Part shown: positions 35,486-44,458 of the stretch, one piece after another | Layout: each line of letters opens with the position of its first letter | Numbering within the stretch: position 1 is the first letter of the stretch | Assembly (NCBI RefSeq): GCF_003061515.1 | Contig: NZ_CP028924.1 | Location: 1,240,001-1,304,000, forward strand | Direction of reading: 5' to 3' | From: Colwellia sp. Arc7-D | GTDB lineage: Bacteria > Pseudomonadota > Gammaproteobacteria > Enterobacterales > Alteromonadaceae | DNA: 64,000 bases | The notes under the pieces: model-generated | What the model saw: only the letters and a program-made list of their open reading frames with translations | What the model was told of the DNA's origin: nothing | Databases searched by the model: none | Program-made: the position numbers and the translations under genes

Positions 35486-36456
35486 TTAAGCGTTAACTTT
35501 TTGCTTAGTGTCGCCACTTGTATTGTCATTTTCGCTAGTCGCTAGAGTTTTCATTGACTGATAAAGTGCCTCTTCTTCTGCGGATAAACTTTTTGGAAAA
35601 ACAATTTTAAGTTTTACAAAAAAATCACCGGCAACTTTACTAGGTAGTCCTCGGCCTTTTAAACGCATTTTACTACCACTACTGATTAATTTAGGTAAGC
35701 TTAAATCAATATGGCCAGTGGGTGTGGGTACTTTTACTTTTTCACCTAACGCTGCTTGCCATGGGCTAATACTAAGTTCTGTTGTAATGTCAGCACCATC
35801 AATAACGTATAACGGATCTGGGTTAAAGCCAACTTCAAGATACAAATCGCCATTAGGTGCGCCCCAACGCCTGCTTGCCCTTGCTTTTTCAGACGTATTT
35901 TTTGACCCGGCTTAATGCCTTTTGGAATACTGACCTTTAATGTACGATCTTTAGTTTGTGTTCTTCCTTGTTGATCAATGACTTGATCTTGTAAGGTAAA
36001 GTTTCGGGTTGCACCAGAATATGCGTCTTGCAAATCGATCAATATTTTTGCATTACTATCCTGACCTTGCATAGACCGACGACCACGAGTCGCTTGCTGA
36101 GGACCACCGAAACCGCCACCAAATAATGACTCAAAAAAATCACTAAAGTCGCCTTGGCCACCGGCATTGAAGTTACCGCCACCTTGTTGATATTGATCTT
36201 GCCAACTAGGCGGTGGTGTAAAGCCAGATTGACCTGCTTTCCAATTACTACCAAGTTGATCATACGCTGCGCGCTTTTCTTTATCACGAAGCACTTCATA
36301 GGCTTCGTTAATATCTTTAAAACGCGTTTCCGCATCTTTTTCTTTACTAACATCGGGGTGAAACTTGCGCGCTAATTTCCGGTATGACGTTTTAATTTCA
36401 TCTTGAGTTGCGGTTTTATCAACGGCCATAATTTTATAGTAGTCTTTATAATTCAC
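35486..36456 (-). pseudogene. cbpA: CbpA/DnaJ-type co-chaperone, split by a frameshift
   Basis: From 36456 the first frame reads a J domain ([32 protein letters not shown] with the HPD motif), a Gly-rich segment ([13 protein letters not shown]) and CTD I. The frame ends as ...[10 protein letters not shown]. In another frame the continuation [19 protein letters not shown], then the CTD II (LPKLISSGSKMRLKGRGLPSK, GDFFVKLKIVFPK) runs to 35486. The switch falls in the GGGG at 35862-35865; one more G would make a single 323-residue CbpA. It lacks the zinc-finger Cys repeats of DnaJ. A real deletion and an unread base both fit. Confidence 0.75.
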
Positions 36457-36620
36457 ACTGACCTCCTAGCTATAATTTGCTGATAATTATAGTCATTAAT
36501 TTGTATATATTGCTTAATATAGTTTGCGTAGAAAAAGTCGATAATGATTAATTCAATGTTTAAATCATTAACGAATAATAATTTTATAATCTTAGTATAA
36601 GTACAAGAGAAAATGAGTAA

Positions 36621-36636
36621 TGTCAGCTATATGACA
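36621..36636. promoter_or_regulatory. TGTCA-N6-TGACA palindrome upstream of cbpA-like and GNAT genes
   Basis: TGTCA (36621-36625), six bases, TGACA (36632-36636), same spacing and arms as 34402-34417. It lies in the divergent region between the cbpA-like gene (start 36456) and the GNAT gene (start 36732). Inferred operator of the Crp/Fnr protein encoded at 34599. Confidence 0.5.
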
Positions 36637-36731
36637 CTTGAAGTAAATTATGACATGTATACAGTGAAATTTCGTGTTATTTTCAGGAGAAATAAATTTC
36701 ACCTAACTTAATTGATCTTAAAAGGAAAAGC

Positions 36732-37007
36732 ATGACTTATACATTGGAACACAACGTTGAAGAATTTAAGTATGAATTTCATATTGGAGAGCATATTGCT
36801 TATATAACTTACGATGATCAAAATGGAGATATGCATTTAACTCATACTATTGTACCAGACGCACTTGCAGGTAAAGGTTTGGCTAAAACTCTTCTCGAGG
36901 CGGTGCTGCAACAAATAAAAAAGGATAATAAGAAAGCCGTAGCTAAGTGTTCTTATATTGTTAATTACCAGCAAAAGCACCCTGAAGCCAGTAGCTTATT
37001 TGTTTAA
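36732..37007 (+). CDS. Small GNAT-fold N-acetyltransferase (YjdJ-like)
   Basis: 91 residues, the length of the minimal GNAT group. Seen: EFHIGEHIAYITYDDQNGDMHLTHTIVPDALAGKGLA, where ALAGKGLAKTLLEAVL forms the acetyl-CoA loop, and KKAVAKCSYIVNYQQKHPE. These proteins acetylate small or protein amines; the substrate is unknown. AAAAGGAAAAGC precedes the ATG. It is divergent from the cbpA-like gene across the second Crp-type palindrome, so it may be stress-controlled with the chaperones. Confidence 0.85.
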   Translation: MTYTLEHNVEEFKYEFHIGEHIAYITYDDQNGDMHLTHTIVPDALAGKGLAKTLLEAVLQQIKKDNKKAVAKCSYIVNYQQKHPEASSLFV

Positions 37008-37253
37008 TTGCTTTTGATAAAATACCATTTTAGTGATTAGTTCAGCCTTAAAGAGTTGCATTTTAAGATTATATTGACCGTTTTTATATTATTGAAAATA
37101 GCTAAAGCTACTGATTAATAATACTTTCAGGGGTTGGGTGCTTTTAGATTAATTAACATGCAATTGTGCAGGTATAATAAGTGGGTGTTATATAATTAGC
37201 CAGATTGATAGCGCCATCGAAATTTAATTGTTAATACAAACCTTAAACCTAAA

Positions 37254-37295
37254 ATTAGAAATTAGAAATTAGAAATTAGAAATTAGAAATTAGAG
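37254..37295. repeat. Heptanucleotide tandem repeat (ATTAGAA)
   Basis: Five perfect ATTAGAA units and a sixth variant ATTAGAG occupy 37254-37295, ending two bases before the stop of the gene at 37297. Slippage could change its length, but no frame depends on it. Confidence 0.8.
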
Positions 37296-37296
37296 T

Positions 37297-37743
37297 TTAG
37301 AGGTTAAACTTAATTGAATTAAAAATTCGCTCACCTTTTTCTTGTTGCAAAGACTCTTTAAACTCGATCAACATAGAAAACCGCACATTATCTGAAACAT
37401 GTGGGATAGTAAGTGCCATTTTATTTTTAACTATAAGTATTGTGCCTTTATGGCCATTAACTACTACCGGCTTTTTGACTGCCGATGTTAGTTCGGTAAA
37501 TTTTGATGAATATAGACCTAAATCATAATATAAAGTTAAATGCTCATTCTCTAATTGTCCCGCAAGCGAATCTATCATTTGTACATCAGTGGGTTGTAAA
37601 CTGGTAGGACCGTCAAAACACAGTTGGATATTTGGACAAAACTCAAGCCAATTATCAACTTGCTTTGTACTATGGCTGTTTGCTGAACTTATAAATAATA
37701 AACTAAGCAAAGCGGTGAATAAAACGGATTTACTAAGTCGCAT
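37297..37743 (-). CDS. Small secreted protein of unknown function
   Basis: 148 residues with a clear signal peptide (VLFTALLSLLFISSANS). The mature part starts with WLEFCPNIQLCFDGP (two Cys) and ends in EFKESLQQEKGERIFNSIKF, a pattern seen in small periplasmic proteins that bear no family name I recognise. GGAGCTATT precedes the ATG. No partner genes are obvious; it is followed by the PEP-CTERM protease gene on the same strand upstream. Confidence 0.6.
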   Translation of the reverse strand: MRLSKSVLFTALLSLLFISSANSHSTKQVDNWLEFCPNIQLCFDGPTSLQPTDVQMIDSLAGQLENEHLTLYYDLGLYSSKFTELTSAVKKPVVVNGHKGTILIVKNKMALTIPHVSDNVRFSMLIEFKESLQQEKGERIFNSIKFNL

Positions 37744-37817
37744 AATAGCTCCATTAGTTAAAAAACCTACATTAATTAAAGTGCAGGTTTTAATGTTATT
37801 TATATGAAAGAATAATG

Positions 37818-38477
37818 CTATTTTTTGATATTTTTTCTAACTAAAAAACCAACAGAAAGTAGTAATAAAACCAATGTGCTTGGTTCAGGTACAGGCGTAC
37901 TAGCTTTAGCGACAATCAGCACAGGGTTAATATCAATCCAAAAGCCTTGGCCATCGGTTTGCACTAAAGAGCTTTTGCGAATAGTGGTAACTTCGTCAGA
38001 AGTTAACGTTGTTCTGTTATTTAGCGAAGGGTTCATAAGAAAACTGCCGGTTAAATGACTCAAGCCTAAGTTATGACCTAATTCATGTGCCAACAACTCG
38101 CCACCAAAACCACTCGCTGCAAATGACGATTCTACGACAAAATCATTTCCTGGAAGCTCACCGCAGCCAACGATATTATTTCCGGTAAAGCTGCCACATG
38201 CACTGATGAAGTCTATAAAATAAAAGTTAACTAAATCGGTAGGGCCTACATGCTGGTTAAATAGTTGAGTAATTTCCTCACTAGTCGTAATGTTTAAAAG
38301 ATCGGGGAAAACCAATTCTGTGGCTTTGCCAATACGAATGTCGATAGGTTTATTCTCAAAACTTGATTGAGAAAATATTCCATCAAGTTCGGATTCATTA
38401 ATGGTAATAAAACCAGCCTTGGCTTGAGCAGCAACCAAAAAGCCAAATGTTAAAAGCAACATCTTAAATGCTTTCAT
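37818..38477 (-). CDS. PEP-CTERM-anchored matrixin-like zinc metalloprotease
   Basis: 219 residues from the ATG at 38477 (AAGGAAT six bases upstream; the preceding TTG is rejected). Signal peptide, a mid-protein, then the zincin motif ELLAHELGHNLGLSH with three His ligands, followed by the Met-turn FLMNPS. The end is a PEP-CTERM sorting tag: PVPEPSTLVLLLLSVGF and a basic RKNIKK. Exosortase and the rest of this sorting system are not in the window. It probably works at or beyond the outer membrane. An AAAAT-type repeat stands in its leader. Confidence 0.88.
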   Translation of the reverse strand: MKAFKMLLLTFGFLVAAQAKAGFITINESELDGIFSQSSFENKPIDIRIGKATELVFPDLLNITTSEEITQLFNQHVGPTDLVNFYFIDFISACGSFTGNNIVGCGELPGNDFVVESSFAASGFGGELLAHELGHNLGLSHLTGSFLMNPSLNNRTTLTSDEVTTIRKSSLVQTDGQGFWIDINPVLIVAKASTPVPEPSTLVLLLLSVGFLVRKNIKK

Positions 38478-38490
38478 CAATATTCCTTAA

Positions 38491-38520
38491 TAAAATAAAA
38501 TAAAATAAAATAAAATAAAA
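38491..38520. repeat. Pentanucleotide tandem repeat in the protease leader
   Basis: Six perfect TAAAA units (38491-38520) lie directly upstream of the AAGGAA ribosome site of the PEP-CTERM gene. Slippage at such short tandem repeats can change expression in many bacteria; here this is inference. Confidence 0.75.
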
Positions 38521-38930
38521 TTAAACCAGTTAGTCACTTTCACGTTAACTTGTAACTGTTAATTATAGACAATGTAAGAACGAACTTCTCCATAATACTT
38601 TTATAAATTAAAGTGGCAAACTCATTTTAATTGAGAATAGATAATATGGCAGAGCAGAGGACTATTGCTAGATTTTACACTATTTAACTTTATGAGCGAA
38701 GTTAATCCAGTTAATCCGGTATAGCTCAATTAACGATACTAACTACTATTAAACCCGCTTCAATGACTAGTGCCTATATACCTAACTGCCTATCAATCCA
38801 ATTGTTCCTTAGCTAGTCAGCTGTATTTATTCTATGTATTTAAGCAAATGGCTATGAGATAAACCAAGAAGCTAGTGATGATAAAATAATCAATTAAAAG
38901 TAAAGTTTCGGTGGGGATCAGAGCGTTATT
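38521..38930. other. Intergenic stretch before ybiT
   Basis: About 410 bases of AT-rich sequence between the divergent PEP-CTERM gene and the ybiT promoter region. No open frame with a start and ribosome site, no repeat family and no terminator is recognised. Confidence 0.5.
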
Positions 38931-38934
38931 ACTG

Positions 38935-38940
38935 TATAAT
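38935..38940 (+). promoter_or_regulatory. Putative -10 element of the ybiT promoter
   Basis: A perfect TATAAT at 38935-38940, preceded by TG at 38933. The -35 position (about 38912) holds only TGGGGA. The ybiT start is 144 bases downstream, so the transcript would have a long leader. Confidence 0.4.
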
Positions 38941-39083
38941 GCGCGGCTTTATTATGGTGACTGAGCGTAGGGTTGATATTAATCCTGCTTGGCTACAGCA
39001 ATTACAGTATTAACTATCACTTAAACCACTGGGCTAGCACTTACCAGTTAATGGCTTTAGTTAACACAAAATAGGATTACCTT

Positions 39084-40688
39084 TTGATCACTACATCGAA
39101 CATTACCATGCAATTTGGCGCAGAGCCGTTATTTGAAAATATTTCGGCTAAATTTGGCAACGGTCACCGTTACGGTTTGATTGGTGCAAATGGCTGTGGC
39201 AAGTCTACATTTATGAAAATACTAAGTGGTGACTTAGTTCCAAGCTCAGGTAATGTGTCGGTTAGTACAGGTAACAAAGTCAGTACTTTGGGCCAAGATC
39301 AGTTCGCTTTTGAAGCACATAATGTAATTGATACTGTGATCATGGGCGATATGCCGCTTTGGAAAGTTAAGCAAGAAAGAGATGCTATTTACTCTCAAGC
39401 TGAAATGAGCGAAGCCGATGGTATGCGCGTTGGCGATTTAGAAAGCGAATTTGCAGAAATGGACGGTTACACTGCAGAAAGTCGTGCTGGTGAAATATTA
39501 TTAGAAGCGGGTATTGATGAGTCTTTTCATTACGGTTCTATGCAGCAAGTTGCGCCAGGTTGGAAGTTGCGTGTACTACTAGCACAAGCTTTGTTCGCTA
39601 ATCCTGATATTTTATTACTTGATGAGCCGACCAACAACTTGGATATTCATACCATTAGTTGGTTAGAAGGCGAATTGAACAAGCGTAAATGCACCATGAT
39701 CATCATTTCGCATGATAGACATTTTCTTAACTCTGTATGTACACATATGGCTGATATTGATTACGGTGAATTACGCATTTATCCAGGTAATTACGAGTTT
39801 TACTTAGCTCAATCTGGCTTATTACGTGAGCAACTATTAGCGGGTAATGATAAAAAAGTAGCTGAAATTGCTGAACTACAAGACTTTGTAAACCGTTTTG
39901 GTGCGAATGCTTCAAAAGCAAAACAAGCAAGTTCGCGTGCTAAGAAAATGGATAAAATTAAACTCGATGATGTAAAGTCATCAAGCCGTATAACCCCAAA
40001 AATTGCTTTTGCTCCCGGCAAAAAAATGCACCGCCAAGCATTAGAACTTGAAAACCTAAGTCATGGTTTTGATGGCAGTGTATTATTTGAAAAAGGCGAC
40101 TTATTATTAGAAGCTGGTGCTAAGTTAGCTATTATTGGCGAAAATGGTGTAGGTAAAACTACCTTGTTACGTTGTTTAATGAGCGAGTTAGATCATCTTG
40201 AGGGTGTTGTTAAGTGGTCTGAAAATGCTTCTGTTGGATATTGTCCACAAGATAGCGGTTCATTTTTTGATAATGACTTAACGTTAATGGAATGGATGTC
40301 ACAATGGCGTAGACCTTGTCATAACGATTTAAGCGTTCGTGGCATGTTAGGTCGTATGTTATTTACTGATGACGATGCGAATAAAAAAGCGCGTAACTGC
40401 TCAGGTGGTGAAAAGAACCGTTTGTTATTTGGCATGTTAATGATGGCTGATATCAATGTATTGATTATGGATGAGCCAACCAACCACATGGATATTGAAG
40501 CCATTGATGCACTAAATAATGCGTTAAAAGACTTTGAAGGTACGTTACTTTTTGTTAGCCATGACCGCGAGTTTGTTTCTAGCTTAGCGACACGTATTAT
40601 CGACATTAAAGATAAAAAATTAATTGATTTTCAAGGCTCATTAGATGAATACCTTGATAGCCAAGCGCAAATGAAAAAAATAGCGTAG
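39084..40688 (+). CDS. ybiT: ABC-F ATPase YbiT
   Basis: 534 residues from a TTG with AGGA 8 bases upstream. Two ABC domains: Walker [10 protein letters not shown] and GENGVGKTT, Walker [10 protein letters not shown] and [10 protein letters not shown], with the signature CSGGEKNR in the second half and the degenerate [16 protein letters not shown] of ABC-F in the first. No membrane segments are seen. [17 protein letters not shown] and [16 protein letters not shown] match E. coli YbiT closely. ABC-F proteins act on ribosomes to relieve stalling. Own promoter and terminator. Confidence 0.93.
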   Translation: MITTSNITMQFGAEPLFENISAKFGNGHRYGLIGANGCGKSTFMKILSGDLVPSSGNVSVSTGNKVSTLGQDQFAFEAHNVIDTVIMGDMPLWKVKQERDAIYSQAEMSEADGMRVGDLESEFAEMDGYTAESRAGEILLEAGIDESFHYGSMQQVAPGWKLRVLLAQALFANPDILLLDEPTNNLDIHTISWLEGELNKRKCTMIIISHDRHFLNSVCTHMADIDYGELRIYPGNYEFYLAQSGLLREQLLAGNDKKVAEIAELQDFVNRFGANASKAKQASSRAKKMDKIKLDDVKSSSRITPKIAFAPGKKMHRQALELENLSHGFDGSVLFEKGDLLLEAGAKLAIIGENGVGKTTLLRCLMSELDHLEGVVKWSENASVGYCPQDSGSFFDNDLTLMEWMSQWRRPCHNDLSVRGMLGRMLFTDDDANKKARNCSGGEKNRLLFGMLMMADINVLIMDEPTNHMDIEAIDALNNALKDFEGTLLFVSHDREFVSSLATRIIDIKDKKLIDFQGSLDEYLDSQAQMKKIA

Positions 40689-40731
40689 AGTCAAAATATT
40701 TAATATTTATTAAAAGAGCTAAATAATTATC

Positions 40732-40760
40732 AAAGCGAACCACTTAGGTTCGCTTTTTTT
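40732..40760 (+). terminator. Terminator after ybiT
   Basis: Stem AAAGCGAACC (40732-40741) / GGTTCGCTTT (40747-40756), loop ACTTA, then a T run. It lies 44 bases after the ybiT stop. Confidence 0.9.
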
Positions 40761-40805
40761 ATGTCTAGTCGTTAGGGAGATTTAGGTAAATATAAGTCAG
40801 CCTAT

Positions 40806-41033
40806 ATGCCAACCGTTTTACTGTACTGGCAGGTGTTTAGAAATGCACAAAGTAAGCAAGAGCGACTTTGTGCAAAAAGCTATTTAAGGGCTAAAATAGC
40901 TTCAACCGAATCAGAACTAGATTCAGATAAAGTGATAGCAAAGGAACTGTTAGGACAAGTTTTAAACAGAATGCCTAACACTTGGTTAGATAATTTAGAT
41001 AAAACAATATCAGACCACTTGGCTGAGCATTAA
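40806..41033 (+). CDS. Small hypothetical protein
   Basis: 75 residues, rich in Lys, Leu and Gln, with a likely helical core (ERLCAKSYLRAKIASTESEL, VIAKELLGQVLNR). No ribosome site is obvious before the ATG, and no domain is known. It is intergenic, does not overlap other features and has a regular frame, but expression is uncertain. Confidence 0.4.
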   Translation: MPTVLLYWQVFRNAQSKQERLCAKSYLRAKIASTESELDSDKVIAKELLGQVLNRMPNTWLDNLDKTISDHLAEH

Positions 41034-41220
41034 CTGCATAAACTGTAAGGTTTGAAGTTAGCCATTACAGGCAACAGCTAAATTAGCTCGGTAATTTGTT
41101 ATATAAACAATTGGGAGCGAAAGCTAACGCTTATGCAGACACATAATGCTATTATGGCGCATATTTCATTTATTAGATTATCGCCTAAATGTTAGTTTTC
41201 CTTTTTAAATTATTCATATA

Positions 41221-41910
41221 TTGAACACAACTCCCGTAGTTAATCTTGCTAATGATCCCGCATTATTTGAATCGCTCTTTGAGTTTATCGCACATGATAT
41301 TATTGATAAGGGCTACAGTATTCGCCCATATGCCTTACCTGAAAACTTAACGTCTTTGTTAGCAAGGCATATTACTGAAATGCCCGAGTCAAACTTTAAA
41401 CGTGCAGGTATTGGTCGAGCAAAAGATCATGTTATTAATGACTTTATTCGAACAGATGAAATTTGTTGGATAACCGGTAACAGTGAAGCAGGCTCTACTT
41501 GGATAGATTGGGCTGCAGGGTTACAACGTTATTTGAACAAACGCTTATTTTTGGGGTTATTTTCCTTTGAAAGTCACTTTTCTCATTATGCTAAAGGCGA
41601 TTTTTATAAAAAGCATAAGGATGCATTTAAGGGCGAGGGGAATCGAGTGTTATCTGTGGTGGTGTATCTTAATCAAAACTGGACTGGGGATGATGGCGGT
41701 GAACTTGTTCTTTATCCTGAAACAAAAGCAAAGGGTTCATTAATTGATAACAGTAAAATATCAATAACACCAAGTTTTGGCACTATTGTGGTATTTTTAA
41801 GTGAAGAATTTCCACATGAAGTATTACCTGCGACACGAGACAGATATGCCATTGCAGGTTGGTTTCGTTTAAACACCAGTATTGCTAATAATATTGATCC
41901 ACCTTGTTAA
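41221..41910 (+). CDS. 2OG-Fe(II) oxygenase (SM-20/prolyl-hydroxylase type)
   Basis: 229 residues from a TTG. The double-stranded beta-helix signature is present: HYAKGDFYKKHKDAF (His-x-Asp), LSVVVYLNQNW, DDGGELVLYP, SFGTIVVFLSEEFPHEVLPA with the third metal His, and the 2-oxoglutarate Arg in RYAIAGWFR. It hydroxylates a protein or small-molecule target by an iron-dependent reaction. It is followed by an unknown gene 40 bases later with the same orientation, which could be co-transcribed. The TTG has no strong ribosome site. Confidence 0.88.
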   Translation: MNTTPVVNLANDPALFESLFEFIAHDIIDKGYSIRPYALPENLTSLLARHITEMPESNFKRAGIGRAKDHVINDFIRTDEICWITGNSEAGSTWIDWAAGLQRYLNKRLFLGLFSFESHFSHYAKGDFYKKHKDAFKGEGNRVLSVVVYLNQNWTGDDGGELVLYPETKAKGSLIDNSKISITPSFGTIVVFLSEEFPHEVLPATRDRYAIAGWFRLNTSIANNIDPPC

Positions 41911-41950
41911 AGTTAAGTTGATAAAGCGCATTTAAGATTAAGGAAATACA

Positions 41951-42427
41951 TTGTCAAAAAAGTTGATTAAAAAGCTTCATGTTATGCGCGATCTAACCGA
42001 CATTAACCTAGAGTTAGAGCCACTTAAGGCATTAGCCGACCGAGAGCTTGCATCTATTTATGGCTTAACAGGTATGGTTTACACTCCACATATAGATGCT
42101 TATATGCAGGTTTGTTTAAAGAAATCTGAGGCATTAGCCTGCTTAAAAGTGCAAGGCTATTTACCTTTATCTGAAGTTGAAATAATTACGACAGCATTAG
42201 ATATGCTGCATAAAGGCGCAAAAAATAATACGGTATTTGAGTATCAAGGTAATGAATACAAACGCCGTTATTCGCCATTAAAGCTCAGTAAGTCGGGTAA
42301 AAATGTACAAAAATGGGCTAAATTTTGGTTGTTACAATTACCTAACGGTAAAGTAGATCCAAATTGGGAAAGAGAAGTTCGAGAAATTTGGCCTAGCTAC
42401 TTTCTCATTAGAACTATTGAAATGTAA
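41951..42427 (+). CDS. Hypothetical protein
   Basis: 158 residues from a TTG with AAGGAAATACA just upstream. Basic start (KKLIKKLHVMRD) and no recognised domain; the LSEVEIITTALDMLHKGA region and FWLLQLPNGKVDPNWEREVREIWP end are hydrophobic/aromatic. It lies 40 bases after the 2OG-oxygenase gene on the same strand, so the two are probably one transcript. Function unknown. Confidence 0.6.
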   Translation: MSKKLIKKLHVMRDLTDINLELEPLKALADRELASIYGLTGMVYTPHIDAYMQVCLKKSEALACLKVQGYLPLSEVEIITTALDMLHKGAKNNTVFEYQGNEYKRRYSPLKLSKSGKNVQKWAKFWLLQLPNGKVDPNWEREVREIWPSYFLIRTIEM

Positions 42428-42532
42428 CTAGTACTCGTATTTTGAGTAATTGAGCAGAAAAACTAATGGATATTGAGCAAGTAATTGATAACAGTTAGCA
42501 GACTCAGTTCTTACCCTGTAGTTGATATATTC

Positions 42533-42574
42533 AAAAAAAAACGACAGACATAAAGATAAACGTTATATCTGTCG
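42533..42574 (-). terminator. Terminator of the acuR-acuI transcript
   Basis: CGACAGA (42542-42548) and TCTGTCG (42568-42574) form a 7-bp stem followed on the minus strand by nine Ts (42533-42541). It begins 10 bases after the acuI stop. Confidence 0.8.
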
Positions 42575-42583
42575 CTTCGTTAT

Positions 42584-43570
42584 TTACGCGTTAACATCAA
42601 CAACAACACGTCCGGTTATTTCACCATTTAATAATTTTTCAGCAATAGCAGTAGCTTCATCTAATCCTACCGTTGTAGAGATTTGCTCTATTTTGTCTGC
42701 TAGCTTTGTCTGTTCAAGGCGACTCCAGGCTTCTAATCTGTCTTCTTGAGAGCGCATAACACTATCTATGCCTAACAACGAAACGCCTCTTAAGATAAAA
42801 GGTGCTACCGTTGAAGGAAAGTCCATACCTTGTGCTAAGCCACATGCGGCAACACAGCCACCATAATTTATGCTGGCACAAACATTTGCGAGTGTTGTGC
42901 TACCAACAGAATCAATGGCAGCAGCCCAGCGTTCAGGCATTAGTGGTTTTCCAGGTGCTGATAATTCAGCACGGTCAATAATTTCCTTGGCGCCTAATTT
43001 TTTCAAATACGCAGCTTGTTCGTCGCTGCCAGTTGATGCCGTAATGCTATAGCCTAATTCAGCAAGAATTCTAATTGCAAAACTACCAACTCCGCCGGTG
43101 GCGCCAGTCACTAAAATATTACCACTTTCTGGTGTAATACCGTGGTTTTCTAATGCAATAACACATAGCATGGCTGTATAGCCTGCGGTTCCAATAGCCA
43201 TGGCATTATATGGTGTTATGGTTTCTGGTAATGGAATAAGAAATTCGCTTTTAATTCGCGCTTTTTGAGATAAGCCACCTAAGTATTTTTCACCAACACC
43301 AAAGCCATTTAACAAAACATGATCACCAATGTTAAATTTATCATTGTCACATTGTTCCACAACACCGACTAAGTCGATGCCCGGTATCATCGGGAAACGT
43401 CTAATTACCGGCGCTTTTCCCGTAATAGCTAAAGCATCTTTATAGTTAATTGTGCTATATAACACTTTAATTAGTACATTACCGTCAGTTAAGCTATCTT
43501 CAGAAAGCTCTTCAATGCTTGTGTGATAGCCTTGGCTATCATTTTTATTAATGACTAAACTCTTAAACAT
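42584..43570 (-). CDS. acuI: Acrylyl-CoA reductase AcuI (YhdH type MDR)
   Basis: 328 residues from the ATG at 43570, with GGAG 6 bases upstream; the longer frame adds 12 residues and lacks a ribosome site. MDR landmarks of the YhdH/AcuI branch: VLYSTINYKDALAITGKAPV, FPMIPGIDLVGVVE, VLLNGFGVGEKYLGG, LVTGATGGVGSFAIRIL and GVSLLGIDSVM. It reduces toxic acryloyl-CoA to propionyl-CoA with NADPH, in DMSP or acrylate catabolism. The acuR-type regulator just upstream (43 bases) supports this over plain YhdH. No DMSP lyase is in the window. Confidence 0.9.
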   Translation of the reverse strand: MFKSLVINKNDSQGYHTSIEELSEDSLTDGNVLIKVLYSTINYKDALAITGKAPVIRRFPMIPGIDLVGVVEQCDNDKFNIGDHVLLNGFGVGEKYLGGLSQKARIKSEFLIPLPETITPYNAMAIGTAGYTAMLCVIALENHGITPESGNILVTGATGGVGSFAIRILAELGYSITASTGSDEQAAYLKKLGAKEIIDRAELSAPGKPLMPERWAAAIDSVGSTTLANVCASINYGGCVAACGLAQGMDFPSTVAPFILRGVSLLGIDSVMRSQEDRLEAWSRLEQTKLADKIEQISTTVGLDEATAIAEKLLNGEITGRVVVDVNA

Positions 43571-43612
43571 GTTTTTCTCCGGTGCAGATTGATTGTCTGT
43601 ATACAATAAAAA

Positions 43613-44245
43613 TTATTTTGCTATTAATTGTAGAAAAGTATCGATAAAACCATCGATGGGCGCTAGATTTTGTGTCAATTTACTTTTAGCGATCGCGCCT
43701 TCCCACCCTAACCAAAAAAAGCTTGCTAAGGCTTTGCAATCAAGGGAAGCAGAGATCGCTTTTTCTTGTTGTGCTAATTGTAGACAAGAAGTCATTTTTT
43801 GCTGCCAATCATCAAATGTAGTTAATAGTTGCTGTCGATGACTTTCTGGCAATAAGGTAACTTCTTGCTCGAGGTTACCTATTAAACAGCCGCGTTTAAA
43901 ATTGTATCGTGACATACCTTCTTTAGCGTCGTTAGCAAAGTTAACTATGCGCACTAATGGCTTACTGGCTTCATTAAGTAGATGTATATCTAATTTTTTA
44001 GCAAAGTAGCGGCTATATTCATCAATTACCGCAAGTCCAAAAGCTTCTTTACTTGAAAAATAATGATAGAAAGAGCCTTTAGGCACAGAAACTTTTTTTA
44101 AGATCAGATCAATTCCTGATGAAGCAAAGCCAAATTCAGTAAAATACTCTACACCACTTTGTATAAGTAGTTGCTTAGTTTGGTTGCTATCTCGGCCTGA
44201 TTTAGCAGGCCTGCCACGCTTTGGTGAAATATTATCTTTGTTCAT
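43613..44245 (-). CDS. acuR: TetR-family repressor, AcuR type
   Basis: 210 residues. The N-terminal RGRPAKSG and HTH (GIDLILKKVSVPKGSFYHYFSSKEAFGLAVIDEY) match AcuR of Rhodobacter in detail, as do FKRGCLIGNLEQE, WQQKMTSCLQLA and FFWLGWEGAIAKSKL. AcuR represses the acu genes and is released by acrylate. It is followed by acuI in one operon, and the palindrome TAGAC-N5-GTCTA stands 11 bases before its start. The inducer (acrylate) is known from the family, inferred here. Confidence 0.9.
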   Translation of the reverse strand: MNKDNISPKRGRPAKSGRDSNQTKQLLIQSGVEYFTEFGFASSGIDLILKKVSVPKGSFYHYFSSKEAFGLAVIDEYSRYFAKKLDIHLLNEASKPLVRIVNFANDAKEGMSRYNFKRGCLIGNLEQEVTLLPESHRQQLLTTFDDWQQKMTSCLQLAQQEKAISASLDCKALASFFWLGWEGAIAKSKLTQNLAPIDGFIDTFLQLIAK

Positions 44246-44255
44246 GCTTATATAT

Positions 44256-44270
44256 TAGACCGATCGTCTA
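44256..44270. promoter_or_regulatory. AcuR-type operator palindrome
   Basis: TAGAC (44256-44260), CGATC, GTCTA (44266-44270) is a perfect 5-bp-arm palindrome 10 to 25 bases upstream of the acuR start, typical of TetR-family operators in this group. Inferred autorepression site. Confidence 0.6.
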
Positions 44271-44458
44271 TTAAAAAGCAATATTTAATTAAAAGCCTTA
44301 TTTTTAACGTTTGTGTTGAACTTGGTTAATGGGCAATGGGGGAGTTAAGCAATCATGAGTTGTCGCAGATTTATCTCGCCTTGACTCATTTCTTGCTCGT
44401 GGACTGCTATTTGTTATATCTTTAGTTATTGTGTTGGCTATTAAGTAACTTATCTACA

